Of a stretch of DNA of 64,000 nt, positions 12,809 to 28,148 are shown one piece after another. The notes below the pieces were generated by a model. It was not told the origin of the DNA, did no database searches, and saw only the letters and a list, made by a program, of their open reading frames with translations. Made by a program: the position numbers and the translations under genes. The stretch lies in contig JBEWZL010000096.1 in NCBI GenBank assembly GCA_045837725.1, forward strand, positions 1 through 64,000, in the 5' to 3' direction. The stretch comes from Vermamoeba vermiformis. Lineage: Eukaryota > Tubulinea > Echinamoebida. Within the stretch, counting starts at the first letter, position 1. Each line of letters starts with the position of its first letter.

Positions 12809-13463
12809 GAATATGTTACGTTAACTAGCAAAACAAGTGGATATTTTCCAACTTAAGAGCAATACACCAGGACCGTGCCAAACGGTGATGACGCGATCGG
12901 ACAGGGTAGACGTTCTTCACTTGGTCAATTATTGAATGATATTTAGAGAGAGCAACGACGCTTCGCTCTCCTTTAGTTAGTTGCTCATCGGATTTTTCTT
13001 CAGAACAGGACGATAGCGAGCTCGGTTCAACATAGTGTAATTTAGGATCCGTTTCCTCTAAATTCACTAACAAAATTATAATAAATTCCATGTCACAACG
13101 AATATAATTATTCAAGGCACTTACACGCGTCCATGTTTTAAGTATCAGATCAGATTCAACCAGGTTTCAACAATTATTAACCAGCATTGAGGAAATTCTG
13201 CGCAAAAAACTATAATTACACCTTGTTGTTCATAATGTTAAATTAGAATGAGTTGTGCTCTTGTTGTTTATTTGAAAATAATTTGACAAAAAAAACGCGG
13301 CAAAAACTTGCCTTTGCGGAATTCGAGATTTCGTAGTAGTAGTGTTCGCTGTGCAAGATCGATCGAAAATGAGCAAGTTCAGCACCTTTGAATGACACCC
13401 ACGCTACCGTTACACGTGCGACAAATGGTGCACAAAATTTGAATATCGTTTATTTATGATACT
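12809..13463. other. Interval upstream of the kinase; no firm gene
   Basis: A 96-codon minus-strand open frame (12825-13115) contains a serine/glutamate-rich stretch and could be an upstream exon of the kinase gene. No splice pattern joins it convincingly to the ATG at 12808. From 13130 to 13460 the sequence is AT-rich and I see no gene. Confidence 0.3.
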
Positions 13464-13553
13464 GTGGTGCGTCAGAGCACCTGCTATAGCGATCTTAATA
13501 GACCGTGCCAAGGCAATTTGAAAGCTCGAAAGACATGATCGCCTCGGACCTTC
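13464..13553 (-). pseudogene. Decayed fragment of a CPSF1 exon
   Basis: About 90 bp match the CPSF1 exon at roughly 6783-6872 at around 80% identity by eye. Shared blocks include GCGATCTTAATAGACC and GCCAAGGCAATTTG in plus-strand order. The copy has a 2 bp deletion and reads into stops, so it is non-coding. The CPSF1 orientation is kept (minus strand). It lies between two genes about 6.6 kb from its source. No flanking intron or poly-A trace was recognised. Confidence 0.8.
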
Positions 13554-13615
13554 CATAAATAACCGACGGAGGGAGTCGATCGACTGATGTTGTTCCGTCT
13601 AACATAGCCTGTGGT

Positions 13616-14978
13616 TTAAGGAAGTTGTGGACGCTTTTTCGATTTTCGCGCCTTTGAGGGGAACTTTAAATCACCAACACTAATATTAGCAAGCTTCTGT
13701 TGCATGATTTGCACATCGTCGATCTGTCCAACTTCTGAATAAAGTCCAATCAGTCGTTCCATGGCTGCTTTCTCGTGCTGCTTGATCCACAGCACATACT
13801 CGTATTCTTTTATTGCCGCACGAATGTCGCCAGTGGATTCGAACAATTGACCTTTGAGAGATGCGGACGAGCTCTGACTACGCTGACTGGCACACCTTTT
13901 AACATTTCGATAGCCGTGTCATAACACTCCAATGGGTCCTTATTGGATCCATCTTTAAACTCCTCTAAATATTGTCGTTAGTTAGCTAGCCGCAACTAGT
14001 AGGGACCAACGAACCTGCGGTAGTTAAAATAATTCCCATGGCTAGCGGCCACAGATGATTGTCGTGGTCCATATGAGACTCGCAAACATCGATTGCTTCT
14101 TTAACGAGTCCTCGCTCTAACAGCAGCTGGACCTTGGTGAAGTACAGTCTCTGGCGCCACGAGGTATCTTCCATCTCCATCTGCGGATTTTCAAGCATTC
14201 TGGTTACGAAATTAAACGCCTCTTCTGATTTACCCTGCATTATATTAATAATGTGATTATGCAAGAAAACCTCGCCCTTACTGTGTGAAGAAGTGCCTGT
14301 GCATACTCATCGTACAAGTTTGGCGGAATTTCTTCTTGACGCAAGTGCGAAAGTAACATCAATACGCGTTTATGATTGTGACTATTTGGCGATCGTTAAT
14401 AACTTTTAGCGATTTGAAAATGTTTGACAGCGTGCTCACTCTAGATTTGCTTTGTGAACTTTGTCAGCGAGGCTGTTTTTCTTCTGCGCAAAATAGCAAA
14501 TCATCATATACAAAGCTTGATATTCTTTGTCATATTGTTCTTTGTTGGCATACCGTGCAGCTCGCACAAGCCATTTTGATTCGAGTTTTGAAAGTTCTTT
14601 CTTTTTTTGGACCGTCTGATCTAAAACAATAATATTATTATTAGACATGCAACCACTATTACTTGCATACCATAAGTCTCAGCCAATTTTTGGAAAGCTT
14701 TTACAAATTTTCCGTGCAGGTGTGAAGAGTATTGCCCTAAACTAAGAATTAAAAATCTTTCACGTATTTTATGTTTGCCTACTTTGCCCTCCAAGCTCTT
14801 TAAATGAACTTCTTAGCGTCAAATTAATATTGTTTATATTTTTTTGTGCACTTGATTGTTTTTTGAACATGGATGTGTAATGATCTTGGAGCAATCCAGT
14901 TTGACCAGTGCATGAAGCTCTGCTGACCGCTGTACGCTCAAAAAACCGCAGAAACCGATTCATTGTTGTCGATTTCAT
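13616..14978 (-). CDS. TPR-like helical-repeat protein with a possible mitochondrial presequence
   Basis: The predicted protein begins MKSTTMNRFLRFFERTAVSR, an arginine-rich amphipathic N-terminus typical of mitochondrial import signals. Helical repeats resembling TPRs follow in several exons: KWLVRAARYANKEQYDKEYQAL, YDEYAQALLHT, GKSEEAFNFVTRMLENP, RLYFTKVQLLLERGLVKEAIDVCE, and ESTGDIRAAIKEYEYVLWIK. It ends in a basic tail (KARKSKKRPQLP). Near 13885 the frame changes by -1 (or +2) between MLKGVPVS and the serine-rich stretch leading to LKGQLFESTGD. This could be a sequence error or a missed splice. The start codon lies 34 bp downstream of the ABC transporter stop on the same strand. I do not recognise the family, and the function is unknown. 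Confidence 0.55.
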
Positions 14979-15012
14979 GACTGAATAAATAATTCGCGTT
15001 TATTTACATGTT

Positions 15013-19864
<4,852 letters not shown>

Positions 19865-20530
19865 TGTTACACCTTATTGGACCTAAGCAACTGCCGTGCT
19901 CATTCTAATTTATAGGTGCTCCTATGCTGTTTTTTGGTTGAAATCACTTCTCTTTTCGTTCTCGGAGCGCGGTGAAATACAAAACAGACGTTTGTCGGCG
20001 ATTTCTAGAAGGTCAAGCACAAACGAAAACAAGCACGCAACATATTTAATTAGTAACAAGTAGATACTCAGTTCGTAGCTACACAATAAGACGCCCAGGC
20101 TTGAGTTGCTTTCAATGGAATTGATCTGATTTTTCTACTGTTAAAACGTTTGGTTACCCGATTTCGAATGGCCAATTTTGTTGCAGTAAATATTAGATAT
20201 GTTCGGTTGTGAATGTATCGTCTAATAACCACGCTTTCTTTGCGGCTGATCTAGAAGCTTCCAAAATAACGGCGAAGAAATTACAGCACATCTTTATATA
20301 CTGGAAATGTTGTTAAGATCTATGCAGCTAGCTATATAGTTGCACGTCGTAGTGGAGAGAAAACCCCTTAATCATCTTCGGAATTCCGAACACGTGCTCC
20401 TCCAAACCTCACCCTAAAAATTCGTTATTAGCATCTTCTACCACCAACAGTTACCACACTTCTTTGATAGATATAATTGCATGCAAAGCTAATTGAGGTT
20501 CATACTTAGCAATTGAACTTGAAGACCAGC
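19865..20530. promoter_or_regulatory. Divergent intergenic region between ABCC transporter and NAD kinase
   Basis: About 670 bp without a supported gene between two outward-reading start codons. AT-rich, with no TATA box I would defend. It must hold the promoters of both genes. Confidence 0.45.
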
Positions 20531-22810
20531 ATGGCAGAAATTTTAGTAACGAATGATAATAAGATTAGACCAAAAGGTGCGTATATAATAATATTCCCTT
20601 TATTTTAAAATTATTGTGACTCAATAGAAAAATAGACGAAAGGTAAAGTTCTCGATCTAATCTGTTTACCCATTAGAAAAACGGAAGAAAGCAAAGAAAG
20701 TCATAGTGGTTTATCGCAATCAAGAACACACATTTATCTTGTCAAAGGATCAATCATTTGAAAAGTTACTCACGGACAGTGCCCGGCATTGGAGCCTGAA
20801 TCCGGACGACTTTGAGCTGCAAGACGAAGACTCGTGCACATTACCACTATCAGGTACTTTGAAAAGACTAGCTGATCCGTCGGTCGCCCGCTCATCCGTT
20901 CCGTCGCGAGGAGGAAAATTGGACTAAATTTGAGATACTTATTTATTTACTTAGCAATTACGCACCCGTCCTAATATTCGATACTTTAGGACATGTTTTA
21001 GAGACGCTCGATTTTTCTAGCGATGAAGAGTTGGATGATTTTGAATATGAGACACGATCCACGCACCACAAACAAAGAATATACCTGCGTCCAATCGACG
21101 GATACCACCCGTTGCCTCCAGGATCGCCCTCTTCTCCTCGAACGCGAGCAATTTCGATGGTGCACAGCAAGTCCGAGCCATTGTCACCAATGTTTGAACA
21201 TCCAAATCCGCTCCTTACACAATTGAAAGATCAGCATTTTTCAATCAGCTCACCAACTAACGGAACAACCACTCGTGCACTAGAGCGTAAGAAAACCGTT
21301 ACTGTGGAGAAGAGTCCTCTGTCAATGTCTGGCGAAAGGTCACTGAGCTCTCCAAACACAAACGCTAAACAACCAAGCCCCGAAGAAATAGCAAGTGCTG
21401 TACAGTCATCACAAAGCACACCACTGCCTACTCGACCTCAATCACCGAACGATGATGATACACCCGATCACCAATTCAATTCCAAAATTAAGTTCATCAA
21501 GTGCGATATTGAGTGTCACGAAGTCGTGCAACACTTTTCAGAGCTTAGAATCAAACCCGCAACTTCTAAAAACGTAAGAAATCGTCATTGCAATTAATTA
21601 TCTTACGAAGTATTTCCGTAGGTATTATTGAAATTTGAAGCACCTCCCCAAGTAGTTCTTATAGTAATCAAAAAAGATGACCCTGAAGTTACAGAATGCT
21701 TCAAACAAGTTGCAAGATGGCTAAAAGAAGAAAAGAAAGTTCAGGTGGTTGTTGAACCGCACTTGATTAAACAAGTTCACGAGGCTGAGGATCTGAGCCT
21801 GATGCCCTATACAAAGTGTAAGCCAGAAATTCATTCTCACAGTCGCACTAACTCATTTGCAGTTGACACCAATGACCTCGATTTTGTAATTACTATGGGT
21901 GGAGATGGCACTGTCTTATACACGAACTCTTTATTCAAAAAGCACACCCCACCGATATTTGCGATGCACTTGGGCTCACTAGGCTTTTTATCACCATTTA
22001 GTAAGTACTTTACGACCGTGGAAGATTTGCTGACTAATAGCCTTCTAGAATTTCGGAATTTCAAAAAGAGTCTACTTTCAGTATTCCAAAGCGAAAGCTT
22101 ATTGACACTACGGTCACGTCTGCATTGCGTGCTCGTCAGTGGTGGTCAAAACCGCGTTGAAACAGAATTCACAGTCTTAAACGAAGTTGTGATTGATCGC
22201 GGATCCTCTCCGTACTTGTGCGACTTGGAGTGTTATTGTGATGGTCACAAAGTCACTAATGTTCTGGCCGATGGGTATGTGGTAATAAGAACGCGTAGTT
22301 ATTTGTAACTAACCACGTGCAGTATAATTATCTCTTCAGCCACGGGTTCAACAGCCTATTCGTTATCTGCAGGTGGCAGCATTGTTCATCCACAGGTAAC
22401 ATACACTCAACTGTTTAATTGCATGAACTAATGTCTTCACTAGGTTCCTGCCATTCTGTTTACACCTATTTGTCCACACTCGCTATCGTTCAGACCTTTG
22501 CTGTTCCCTGATGCGGTCGAGTTACGAATTCAGGTACGTGACAGTAATCAAGTTTTTGAGGTTGTTGCGCGATACTAATAGCCTGCAGCTTCCTCGACGA
22601 AGTCGTGCCACAGCTTGGGCCTCTTTTGACGGTCGAACACGAACAGAAATCAAGCACGAGGACTACCTGATTATCAAGATATCGAAGTATCCCTTCGTTT
22701 GTATAAACTCAATTGATACTGTCGGCGATTGGTTCAAGAGTCTTGGAGACTGCCTGCACTGGAATGACCGACAGAAACAAAAAGCATTTGTACAGACTAC
22801 TATCAATTAA
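20531..22810 (+). CDS. NAD kinase with an N-terminal ubiquitin-fold-like region
   Basis: Phosphorylates NAD to NADP with ATP, the source of cellular NADP. The catalytic core shows [18 protein letters not shown] (the GGDG motif), [32 protein letters not shown] (NE/D motif), then, across an intron, [38 protein letters not shown] and SDWF/CLHWN-like [15 protein letters not shown]. All introns keep frame. The N-terminus is unusual. From residue 24 it reads [30 protein letters not shown] and [17 protein letters not shown], which looks like a beta-grasp (ubiquitin/Ras-binding-like) domain. An acidic and serine/proline-rich linker of about 180 residues follows. Start chosen at 20531 because the first exons join in phase. 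The downstream DnaJ gene starts 50 bp after the stop. Confidence 0.94.
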
Positions 22811-22859
22811 ATCCTGCGGCGATGTTTATTTTACGATCCTAGAATTTTTGTGCAACACA

Positions 22860-24207
22860 ATGCAGGGTGCCGAACCTGTATTGACTCGGAGGAAGCCACC
22901 TTCTACCAGTGATGGAAGCGATAGCTCTAGTAGCAGCGAGGAGCCCTCTCCACAGGTCGCGAAGAGGCTCGCTGCTAATCCAGTTCGCCCTGTGGTGCAA
23001 CCTCAAGATAATACAACACTTCTTTTGTCAATAATAGTGGCATTATTAATTTCTGCAACCCTGTTCACCTATTTTTATATGAATTTAAAACAAGCCGGAT
23101 TCATAAGAGACACTTTTACACGTAAGCAATTTTTTAAATTACCCAAAAATTCAAATAATTCGAATTTATTGATAATCGCACACCTCACATGTAGAGAAAT
23201 ATCGAGATATAAATGCAGAATTACAAGTCGAACTTGCCGCGATAATGAAGGGATCCGATGTTTCAGTAAGTTTACTCTGATGTTGTAGCCTTATAATAAT
23301 ATTGGTATAGTTCAATATTAAAAGACAAGCGATATGCACGAAATGTCAGGGCACTGGTGCAAGATCTACGGATGACATAATCGTTTGCTCGCACTGCCGA
23401 GGACGAGGCTCTCGCACTGTGCAACAACGAATGGGACCAATGACATGGGAAGTAGAGCAAAGGTACGCCAGTCATAAGCTCCTAAAATTGGTTTTTAACG
23501 TGTCCTCAGATGTCCTTATTGTGGAGGTGCTGGCAAGCAAATTAAACACAAATGCGATGTTGTAAGTCACGAATAACATGCATTGCATTTAGTAACTGTA
23601 GCCTACTTTAGTGCCACGGCCAAACGGTACTTCAAGTCGAGAATAAAATTGACATCAAGCTGCCCAAAGGAGCCCCGGAAGGATACATTATGGTGAGGAA
23701 CTAAGATCACCACATAACGACTCTGACCAAGTTAGGTTGTGGAAGGAAAAGGAGACGAAGCACCGGGCTATGCACCAGGAAATCTCAATATCAAATTAAC
23801 TACGGCCGAAAACTCGCATTTTAAAAGAAGACGTAAGCGGAGACATCGGGGTAGTCCTAACAATATCTAACTAACGACTTTAGCGAACAATATTGATCTG
23901 GAGTATCATATGGTACTATCTCTATTGGAGGCACTGACTGGATTTGAGAGAGAAATTGACCTGCCCACGGGAGAAGTGTACAACCTCAAACGAACAACGG
24001 TGACGCAACACGGTGAACAGATTGTTGTGAGCGGAAAAGGCGTGCCAAAATACTCGGGCTACGGCTCAGGTGATTTGATTGTTCACGTGTCAGTAAGTTT
24101 TCCGGATGCGCTGTCAGAAGACGATAAAAAACGTACGTACCACCACGAAACTAAATCAATGCTCAAGCTAACCCGTTAATCCAGTCGTGGAAAGACTACT
24201 CAAGTAA
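22860..24207 (+). CDS. DnaJ/ERdj3-like zinc-finger chaperone with a membrane anchor and no J domain
   Basis: Carries the substrate-binding half of a type A DnaJ protein. The region ELQVELAAIMKGSD is the start of the first C-terminal beta domain. The zinc finger has four CxxCxGxG-type repeats: CTKCQGTG, CSHCRGRG, CPYCGGAG and CDVCHGQ. The rest of the C-terminal domains include KLPKGAPEGYIMVVEGKGDEAPG, LSLLEALTGFEREID and SGKGVPKY, with SEDDKK-LVERLLK at the end after an intron. The first about 60 residues are serine/glutamate-rich, then a hydrophobic segment (LLLSIIVALLISATLFTYFY) looks like a membrane anchor. No HPD-containing J domain or Gly/Phe region is present, and only 50 bp separate the start from the NAD kinase stop, leaving no room upstream. 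Probably an ER client-binding protein; location is inferred. Confidence 0.85.
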
Positions 24208-24328
24208 ATAAAGATGCATTGTGTACCAGCAAAGGACAACTTCTCTAGGAGAACACTTTCCCAAGAATTTCTCGGTTCGCGGCTGCAAAAAGTGGGTTCG
24301 TTTGCGCGAAGCAATTTATCTTTCTCCT

Positions 24329-26712
24329 ATGTGGGATCCACAACACAAGAATGATAGCATCCAGCTGAACGGCACCGATGTAGCCTATATGAGCAAAGAA
24401 AGCTCAGATGAGCTCGTTGGTACCGTGATCGGTCTGCCTGCTGTAAAAAAATATGCTAAATATTTTGAAATAACCATAGAAAAAAACAGAGGCGCAGTAT
24501 TCGTCGGTAGGATTGATTCGTAACGAAAGCGAATTTAAATTAATTTTCGATCGAAGGTTGGATGGATGCAACCGCCACTCTGATGTTTCCAGAAAAAGAT
24601 CCTATGTTGAGTGGTATTGGCAATAGCATAAGTAAGTTTTTTTAAAACAAGCATAAATTGAGAAAATAACCGGATCTGTCAAAACATGATTAATGTTGGG
24701 ATTAACCATTAATTTAAAAGAATCATGGGCTATGGATTCTTATACAGGCTCGATAGGTATGGATGCTTTAATTTTTTTCATGTAATTTAAAATTTACGAA
24801 ATTCTGTGTGAATATCAGGCCACAATAACAAATGGAAGAAGGATTACGGAACAAAATTGAAAGGAGGAGACGTGATTGGCAGTGGTTACGATCCTGAAAC
24901 AGGCGTTATATTCTTCGTAGTCAATGGTATCAATCTCGGCGTCGCTTTCGATAACGTACCCAAAGGTCTGAAGCTGCACCCCGCGGTATCCATGCGCTAC
25001 AATGAAACTCGTGTTAGAGCTAATTTCGGTGCTCATCACAAGCCCTTCAAATACGATTTAACCAAACTGAGCGAGCAGTTAACTCACTTGGGTCGAAACA
25101 TTCAACGATCGAGCACGGTCTCTGCAGTTCTAAACGGTGAAAAATACGCTCCACTGGCACTGACAAATCCTGAACAATTGCAAAGAGAGCGCGAAGTTGC
25201 TGCATTAAGCGAGCGCGCCAATCTCAACCATTCTCAATTCTGTTCGTTGCCCGAGGAAGTTATTTCGGTAAGGCTCTTCATGTGCGGTAGAACTCTTCTT
25301 GTTGCTAACATCGATTTTCAGAACATCTTTTCGAATTTCAAAGCCATAGACTTGGTCCAAACATTCCGAGTTAGCAGACTGTGGTACCGACTTGCTTGCG
25401 ACAACAAAGTCTGGCGAGCTGTGCTGCAGAAGCAATTCAACATTCAAACTAGCATCCCCGAGGAGGAAAACGACTCCGAGGAAGAACCTAAGAAGGCCTC
25501 GCTTCCCCTGACTTACCATGAGGAGCACCACGAGCTCATGGGCATATTCAAAACACGTTATAATTGGCTGCGTGGACAGTACGTGCACGAGCGTTCGTAC
25601 AAAGTAGGAGCAGGAGTCAACTGCTTGCAATTTGACGATCGCTATTTGGTGTGCGGCATTGACCAAGAGATCCTCGTTTACGACATCAACTCCGGAGAAC
25701 TGCTGAACCCAACGATATTCCAAGACGCCAATGTCTTAGCACTTCAATTCAAAGATGATAACTTGGTCTGGTATGTTAGCTCTCAGCCTTTCTGCAAATC
25801 TAATTATAACTTAAACAGTGGAAGCTCAGACGGCTTCGTGAAAGTGATTGATTTGAGCTGCGGAATTACGAAGTGGCAGAAAAAAGCGCACAACGGTCAA
25901 ACTGACACATTGCACTTCTTGAACAACGGTATGCTCGATGCTTAACTTAACCCACAGGCGAGTAAACTAACGTTGTGCTAGAAATCCTCACTGGTGGTTG
26001 GGACGGTCACTTGAAAGTTTGGGACTTGGAAAGCGGCAAGCTGCGCAACAACATTCCCGTGCACACCGATACCGTGCTGTGTGCTCGCTTCGCGGACTCT
26101 GCTGGCTCCAGCACCATATCTTCAGGCAACGACAAGGCCTTGGCTTTGTGGAGCTTGAACAGCAACAGCATAATCACCAAGTTCTCGTCGGAGAACTACG
26201 CGGGCACCGTCAACTGTATTCACACCAACCTCGATGACGTAAGCATAGATAACGCTAAATTGACCTGTTGCTAACCTGAATGCTCAGCACACTATCGTGA
26301 TCGGAGACGAGAACACCGTTCGAATGTATGACGCGCGTAACACAAGTGCTCCATGGACCTCGTTGAAGGGGCCAAAGAGCGCTGTGCTTGCACTTCAATA
26401 TGATCCTAAGAGCGGCAAGATTGTTACCGGCGGTACTAACAATCGTGTGACTGTGTGGCACGCGAAGACTGGAGGCGATCTGTACTCAATTAAAATGCCG
26501 GGGGTTGGTAAGTCCTACCAGAATATCACCATTTAAGCATCTACTAACGGTTGTGTGCAGTGAAAGGCCTGCAATTCGACGACAAGAAGTTGGTTATTGG
26601 TGGCGACTACACCCACCGCGTGAAGCAGTTCAATTTTGAGCAGGGCACACGTGTGCTAGACGAAGACGAGCTGAACGACATGCGTGATTATTGGTTGTCG
26701 CGTGAGAACTAA
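24329..26712 (+). CDS. SPRY, F-box and WD40 repeat protein
   Basis: Likely substrate receptor of an SCF-type ubiquitin ligase. The SPRY domain comes first: WDPQHKNDSIQL, YFEITIEKNRG, WKKDYGTKLKGGDVIGSG and FFVVNGINLGVAF. It includes a very short exon (about 35 nt near 24720-24754) reading SWAMDSYTGSI. An F-box follows (CSLPEEVIS joined across an intron to NIFSNFKAIDLVQTFRVSRLWYRLA). Then come WD40 blades, for example LTGGWDGHLKVWDLESGKL, TISSGNDKALALWSLNS and KIVTGGTNNRVTVWHAKTG. The start is uncertain. The frame stays open upstream to about 24221 without an ATG, so 24329 is the first in-frame methionine. An upstream ATG at 24214 is in another frame. The stop is TAA at 26710-26712. Confidence 0.85.
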
Positions 26713-27002
26713 GCGAACACAATACATTGTAAATAGATCGATTTTATTAAACAAAACAACACTTATATACAATAACGCAATCTTTGTCGGATGCGGAGGT
26801 GATCCCAAGATACGCAATAGAAAATGGTAATCTCAAAATAATTTGCGCTGAATATGAATTAAACAAGAATCCGTACATAGGCCGCCATTAAATATTACAA
26901 CGCAAAGACACGTAAGTAATGGATTTCCTCGGCTGAAAATTTATTTGATACGTTGCCAACGATTACAAGCCAGAATAATTACTAATTAATCCAATTTTAT
27001 TA
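26713..27002. other. Interval before the DHHC gene
   Basis: No complete gene seen. It probably holds the 3' UTR of the WD40 gene and the first exon of the palmitoyltransferase. A GTAAGT donor near 26910 pairs with the acceptor before 27003, but I could not find an in-frame ATG. Confidence 0.35.
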
Positions 27003-27932
27003 GGTCTATTAACAAAATTTATTTTTGTTTTCGTGCATCTGGCTGTTGGAGGAGGTCTTGCAATTTATTCAGCGTGGAGAGAAGTACCAATAGTTACGGC
27101 AGGATTTTTTTTCACTGCTTTCATTACATTTATTCTTCATCACCTTGCTTCGGTCGATCCTGGATTCCTTGAGGTGAACGAGTCAGGTCAGGCTTCTTCG
27201 TCGTTTTTTCTCGTAGCAACAGTACAGCATATGCTAACATGTGACTAGACCAACATAGTCTGTTAAATAATCGGAATGGAGATGGAGCACCGGCACGGCA
27301 CTGTGACATCTGTAACTTGGATCAGCCCGTGCGAACCAAGCATTGCTCGACGTGTAATCGGTGTATTGATCGCTATGGTACATACTAGTGAGATATTTAT
27401 ATCTTATGATACTTGTTTTAATCGTAACATCGCCCTCAGATCATCACTGCACCTTCATTGGAGTTTGCGTTGGATCGAAGAACCACACCATGTTTTGGCT
27501 TTATCTCTTCGTGCAAACAATATGCGTCATATTTGTACAGATGATGGTACGTACCCCCAGCATAAGCACTGCTACTGTGATACTTAAGGACTAAATCAAC
27601 AGAATATTCCAAACATTCAACGACCACCGCCCGAGTCAACAAAGAACTGGTTCTGGTACAACTTGCCATTCCTCTACATCAGCTTTATTCTCTTTGGTAT
27701 CTTCCTACTGCCGTCTCTAATGTTGTTCTACCATACTTTCTTGATGCTAACTAATATGACGACGTGGGAACAAACGCGAAGAAAGAAGATCACGTACTTG
27801 AAAGATCTGCCGCGTGACTTGAACCCGTTTGACCTTGGCTGGGTAAATAACATGAAACAGTTTTTCACCGTGCTGCCATTTCAACGGATAAACTGGAGTG
27901 CCGAAGCGAGTGCAGCAGCGAAAGAGCAATGA
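27003..27932 (+). CDS. DHHC palmitoyltransferase (5' end unresolved)
   Basis: Membrane S-acyltransferase that attaches palmitate to protein cysteines, probably on the Golgi or ER. Four visible exons join in frame. The cysteine-rich domain reads CDICNLDQPVRTKHCSTCNRCIDRY then, across an intron, DHHCTFIGVCVG with the catalytic cysteine in DHHC. CVGSKNH follows. Two hydrophobic segments precede it (FVFVHLAVGGGLAIY and AGFFFTAFITFIL) and two follow (FWLYLFVQTICVIFVQ and LYISFILFGIFLLPS). The TTxE motif is present as TTWE, with NPFDLGWVNNMKQFF after it. The QP-R-HC spacing resembles the ZDHHC12/ZDHHC9 type. The start codon lies upstream of 27003 in an exon I could not define, so the N-terminus is incomplete. 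Confidence 0.88.
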
Positions 27933-28148
27933 CAATTAGCGACTTCTACGCAGGCCAATTCCAATGCGCTAGAAGTCTAAAACTTGCACAAGGTCCTTGC
28001 CATAATTAGTTTGGCGTTGTAAATTGTGGATAATAGGACAAAAACCCGGCGGAAAGTTTCGTGAATAAATTTGAACGCGGGTGTCAAAATCTGTCTTGCG
28101 CCCAACATTTTTTAATTTTATTTATTGGCAGCTAGTGGACACATAACA

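Noticed and set aside
12825-13115. 96-codon minus-strand open frame as an independent gene
   Set aside because: No family features or clear splice joins; it may only be an upstream exon or chance.
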